Below are positions 59,699 through 64,000 of a DNA stretch of 64,000 nt, piece after piece. Under the pieces are notes generated by a model. The model ran no database searches. It was not told where the DNA came from and was given only the letters and a program-made list of their open reading frames with translations. Position numbers and translations under genes: made by a program. The first letter of the stretch is position 1; each line of letters opens with the position of its first letter. Origin of the DNA: Saururus chinensis (Eukaryota; Streptophyta; Magnoliopsida; Piperales; Saururaceae); contig CP141146.1 of the NCBI GenBank assembly GCA_035235625.1, positions 8,736,501 to 8,800,500 on the forward strand, written 5' to 3'.

Positions 59699-60881
59699 TT
59701 GAGGGTGTGTTTCCTCCCTAGGTGAGAAGAGAGGATTTGTTAATGTGATAAACTATTGTGACCTTCTAGACTAGAGAATTCAGGCTAGTATGTTTGTATG
59801 CACCAGCTAACTAGGGGTAATTTCCCTGTTATGGATTTACCGAAACAGTTCAGTCTTCCTTTAGGAATTCAGACTTTTTTTCTAGGATTTCCAAGAGCAA
59901 CTGCTCTAGTCTTCCTTTAGGAACTTAGACTCATTTTTAGGATTTTCAAGGTGAGCAGGACTACTTCAATCTTCCTTTTTAGGAATTTAGACTTTTCTTT
60001 AAGATTTCCAGGGTGTGCAAGATTGTTTTATCTATTGTGAGACATTCATTGCATTATTTATGCATGGATATGGATTATAACGCTTATTGACACAGGTTAT
60101 ATTGAGACAATGATGTTTATGTTACACATGATGCATACATAATGATTATGCATGAAACATGCATGATGGAATAGGTTTGATACACTTGATTATGCAGGGT
60201 AAATGTGAATTTTGATACTTGATTGATGTAGGATATGAATGAACTATGAAACTTAAATGATTGCACAAGTTGTGCAGATGTGTTATGAATTATGAATGAT
60301 CATATGATGCACATGTGTAGAGAATAGATATGTGATGTATGTTTAAATTGACTTCTATGAGAAAAATGCATGTAGTATTATCATGAGCTTAAGTTTTGTT
60401 TTAAAACCCTTATTGAGTTAAGCTCGCCCCTCTTTTATTTGTAATTTTGTTTTGGGGATATATGTTGTGCATGTAGGTATTTAGATGGTTTATATGTCGA
60501 GTTTGAGGATGGGTATTCGCCATAAGAAGGGGCTAGATGTTTGGGTTATATTAGACTTATGTCATGTATTATATTGATATTAGACTTAACTTTATTTCAT
60601 ACTTGGGATATCCTTGTGAGGGCTTAGACTTGTAGTCGTGTTGGACTTGATGTTGACTTAAGGTTTATGACTATTTATTTTATGTGTTGATGTGGGTGAG
60701 ATTATGACTAAGTGAGACTTAATATTTATCTCTTTTACCTTTGGTTATTTACTTTTGCACAAAGGGCACATGTGTATTTCGATAAAAACCCAAGATGGGT
60801 TAGTTTTCCACTTCGTCACACCATGTCTTACCACCTAGACCAAGTTCAGGTCAAGGGGGTGTGGCGGGGCGTGACATAGGG

Positions 60882-63800
60882 TCGTGACAAATGGTAGTAG
60901 CTGAGGAAAATAATCATAAGTTTCAAGATTAAAGCCTAACCTAGGGTCAAGGAATGGGTATGAAATGAAATAAAAAACTTGGCAATCTCTAGGATAAGAG
61001 ATGTGCTAGAATTAGCCTTCTTGCTTTGCTTTATGAGTTTTGAGTAAAATACCCTCGAAAGTTGTGTATTCTCATTATTGCTTTTAAGTATGCTAAGAGT
61101 CTTGTTTGATATGGGTTCGTCGCACTCTTTTATTTCACAGAGATCCACCAAATGATAAGACCCACTAAAGTTACAAATCCGACTATTGTTACCACTCCAT
61201 CTACTTCGATGAAGGTGGAGGTGTTTCTTAAGAGTGTGCCAATAGAGATAGATGATAAGGAATAGTCAATGAATTTAATTATCCCGAACATGATTAATTT
61301 TGACGTGTTGTTTGGCATGACCATTTCATTTAAGTTCCATGCAAATGTGAACTACGATAAAAAGTAGGTTGTATTATGTGTTCCAGGCCATGTGCCTTTC
61401 ATTTTCAAAGGACTTTTGCGAACTATAACTTCCTTTCTTATCTATTTTTCAAGGGTTGAAAAGCTCTTGAAGCAAAGATATTTAGCTTTCTTTTTCTGTT
61501 GTATAGGAAGAAGAGACCAACAGTTCATTGAAGGATGTTTTTGTCATTTGAAACTTTGAAGAAGTACATCCTAAATATTTGTATGGATTACCACCTAAGA
61601 GAGAGATGGACTTCACCATAGATTTCCAACCTAGAGCGGCACAAATTTTGAAGGCAGCGTATCGGATGACATCTGTAGAACTTAAGGAACTGAAGAGTCA
61701 ACTACAAGAATTTCTTACTAGTTGAAATCAAGTGACGATCAAGAATAAGTACCCTTTGCCAAGGATTGATCTTCGATCAGGCTATCACTAACTTCTGATT
61801 AAAGATGAAGATGTTCAAAAGACAACTTTCAGAATGCATTATGGTCACTAAGAGTTCTTGGTAATGCATTTTGGATTGACTGATGTACCAACTTCGTTTA
61901 TGGATATGATGAAAAGAGTTTTCCACCCTTACTTGGACCAATTCATGATTGTGTTCTTGGACATTTGTTTTACTCACCAAGTGAAGGGGAATACTATAGA
62001 CTTTAGGATCATTAGTTATGTATGTGAAACTTAACAAGTGCAAGTTCTTGTTAGGTAAGGTTATATTTCTTGTACATGTTGTCTTGAAAAAAAATCATGT
62101 AGATCCAACCAAAGTGGAAGCAATACTTAATTGGGAGAGACTAACAAAAATCAAAAGTTTCTTGGGGTTGGTATGATATTACCGAAGGTGTCCCTATAGT
62201 TTTATTATTTCTGCACCTATGACAACGATGACCCCAACAAATGAGAAGTTTCTTTGGAGTGAAAAATGTAAACTAGTTTCCAAGAGCTTAAAGAGAAGTT
62301 GACTTATGAGCTATTTCTTAGCTATGATTAGGCACAATAAGTTTCGTCAACTACAGTGATGCTTCTAATAAGGGACTTGGATGTGTTCTAATGCAAAGAA
62401 TAACATTGTAATGTATGCATCCAGATAGCTAAAGATTCACAAGTGGAATTTTCCAACACGTAAAGCTTGCAACGGTGGTGTTCACTCTAAAGATTTGGAG
62501 ACAATATATGTATGGAGAACAATTAGAAATTTTCACGGATAATAAGAGTGAAGTATTTATTCTCTCAAAAAGATCTCGACCTGAGGCAACAAACATAGGA
62601 AAGAATTGTTAAAGGATTATTATTTTACTATTGTGTATCATTCGGGAAAGGCTAATGTGGTCGCAAACGTGCTTAGCAGGAAGCCTAGTTCAACACTTGC
62701 AATAGTTTGGATTTAGCCATGGAAGTTATTGGAGATTGTTTCAAACTTACAACACAAAGTATTGATGAAAAGCACTTGGAGAATGTATGCAGAATTGTAA
62801 AAGGAAGACGAAGGGACTCAAGGACTAAAAGCTAAAATCTTGGATGTAAAATTACATTTTCTCACCTTGTGCACAAATGGAGTAATATAGTTCAAAGATT
62901 GTTTTCTTGTTTCAAGAAACAAAGACTTGGGGAAAGAAATTCTGATGAAATTGCATTGTTCTAAGTTTTCTATTAATCCTAAAACTACTAAGATGTACAT
63001 AGACCTCAATTGAAATTTTTGGTGAGAATGAATGAAGTTCGTTTCAAAGTGCCTCGTTTGTTAACAAATCAAAGTAGAGCATTAGCGTCCCAAAGAAACA
63101 TTGCAACCCTTGCTGATGCCAGAGTGAAAGTGGGAAAACATCATAATAGATTTTGTAGTTGGATTGCCGATGACATCAAAGGGAAATTATTGTTGATCTC
63201 ATAAGTATCATACCAAATCCCATCAATCGAATCACCTTTTTGAGAAATATGAGACAAACCATTTTGAATCTGACTCACTTTACTTCTAACCGCGCAAGGG
63301 ATTTGATTCCCCCTATATTCTAGTATAATTAATCTAGTCGCACGTCGAGGTACTACAAAAGAAAAGTTGCAAAATCCAATCCCATTTATCGTAATCGATA
63401 ACAACCCACTGGGTGCTACATCATAAGCACATTGATTTGGGTAGTCTGGGCAAATTACCCAAGTCGACTAACTTTCTTGTCACAAAGATGAATATGTCAT
63501 TGGATTCACTTGCTACTTTCTTCATCTGCAAAGTTGTTTGCTTGGAGTCCTAGTTTCTATTGTTTCTTATAGAGATTTTTGTTTTACATTGATGTTTTGG
63601 AGGAGATTTTAGAAAGCTTTGAGATTAGCAACATGCATTAATATAACTTTTCACCCTCAGATAGATGGACAATCAGAACATATGATTAGAACTCTAGAAG
63701 ACATGTTAAGAGCTTGTGTACTTGACTAGAACTAGGATCAACACCTTTTGCTCATCAAATTTGCATACAACAAAAGTTATCAAGCATGCATTGGAGTGGC

Positions 63801-64000
63801 GCAATTTGAAGCTTTGGATTAGAGACCATGTAGATCTCTACTTTGTTGGACTGAGGTAGGCGACCAGCAAATAACTGGACCGGAGCTTGTAAAGCAAACC
63901 AACAAAGTTGTCAAAAGAATTCAAAAGCTACTTATTGCAGCTCAAAGTCGGCATAAGGAGCATGATGACAAGCATTGAAGACCATTCGAGTTTTGAGGTT
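60882..64000 (+). pseudogene. Ty3/gypsy polyprotein relic, truncated at window end
   Basis: The LTR tail TCGTGACA (60882-60889) is followed by a primer-binding-like TGGTAGTAGCTG (60892-60903; cf. TGGTATCAGAGC). Gag is almost entirely missing. Protease: RVLFDMGSSHSFIS (from about 61093), the DTG aspartate retained, T changed to M. Reverse transcriptase: PLPRIDLRSGYH (about 61755), TTFRMHYGH and [15 protein letters not shown], with the catalytic YVDD-type motif decayed to FLDICF. RNase H: IFTDNKSEVFIL (about 62530). Integrase: WENIIIDFVVGLPMTSKG (63132-63183), resuming about 63435, then HPQIDGQSEHMI (about 63655). Many stops and frameshifts; inactive. Confidence 0.8.
63191..63431 (-). other. 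About 240-bp insertion splitting the gypsy integrase
   Basis: The integrase reads through MTSKG at 63183 and picks up again at IWVV-like sequence about 63436. What lies between is foreign to it. On the minus strand the whole insert is open for about 85 codons (includes TINGIGFCNFSFVVPRRA and GNQIPCAVRSKVSQIQNGL). I do not recognise the product. No clear terminal repeats or target duplication. Confidence 0.4.

Larger units (their letters stand above)
54698..60876 (+). mobile_element. Family-B solo LTR copy B3 (contains nested A4)
   Basis: Starts TGTAAGATC and ends GGGGCGTGACA. Flanked by TAGGG on both sides (54693-54697, 60877-60881). TATA-like TTATTATAAAAG near 55090; donor-like AGAGGTAAGAAG at 55487-55498, aligned with B1 and B2. 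It matches B2 at CACATATGTxxCATGTTGCAT and at the GTCCCTxGAGGxxxGGTTT block. Interrupted by A4 (56367-58438) and by an unrelated 1.1-kb insert (58596-59698). No coding sequence. Confidence 0.85.

Noticed and set aside
63191..63404. Plastid rpoC2 fragment inserted in the gypsy relic
   Set aside because: A few short resemblances were considered, but I could not match it convincingly to any organelle gene, so origin is left open.

Overview
This is nuclear DNA of a flowering plant, quite possibly a monocot. The evidence is short spliced introns, plant gene families (DUF1442, clade-C polygalacturonase, MLF), CTCCCTCC-type Stowaway MITEs with TA duplications, and Ty1/copia and Ty3/gypsy remnants. 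One gene (21896-22588) is strongly GC-rich, like many monocot genes, but the species cannot be named from the sequence.

Five protein-coding genes can be supported, all in the middle of the window. They are: (1) a single-exon DUF1442 gene, + strand, 21896-22588; (2) a seven-exon ICT1/ArfB-type peptidyl-tRNA hydrolase with a GGQ motif, - strand, 24367-26871; (3) a two-exon DUF1442 paralogue, - strand, 34987-35730; (4) a three-exon secreted polygalacturonase (GH28) with all four catalytic motifs, - strand, 38411-40426; (5) a six-exon myeloid leukemia factor (MLF) family protein, - strand, 44608-46209, with a TATA box and heat-shock-element-like motifs just upstream. Exon joins were worked out by hand from GT/AG sites. 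In every multi-exon gene the frame closes exactly.

The flanks (1-13 kb, 29-33 kb, 47-64 kb) are layered retrotransposon DNA. Two families of very long, apparently solo LTRs can be delimited by TG..CA-type ends and 5-bp target duplications. Family A (about 2.0-2.7 kb, ends TGTAACGACCCG/CGGGTCGTTACA) has four copies: 319-6112, 10808-12853, 50398-53121 and 56367-58438. Family B (about 3.1-4.1 kb, ends TRTRAG.../...GGGGCGTGACA) has three: 1624-5141, 29307-33013 and 54698-60876. They are nested: B inside A inside a Ty1/copia pol relic at the left edge, and A inside B inside the LTR of a Ty3/gypsy relic at the right edge. A small internally deleted Ty3/gypsy element with both LTRs and a perfect ATATT duplication lies at 47931-49735.

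Smaller elements fill the intergenic space: Stowaway-like MITEs, two Tourist-like MITEs with TAA duplications, a hAT-like element carrying tRNA-like modules, fold-back elements, and several minisatellites. The most striking minisatellite is a 20-bp unit repeated about 41 times inside one family-A LTR.

The five genes do not form a pathway. I see no gene cluster or defence system. The most unusual material is structural: repeated hairpins and an expanded minisatellite in family A, a conserved splice-donor position in family B, the tRNA-like modules inside a hAT-like element, and a 1.1-kb insertion flanked by a 15-bp duplication.
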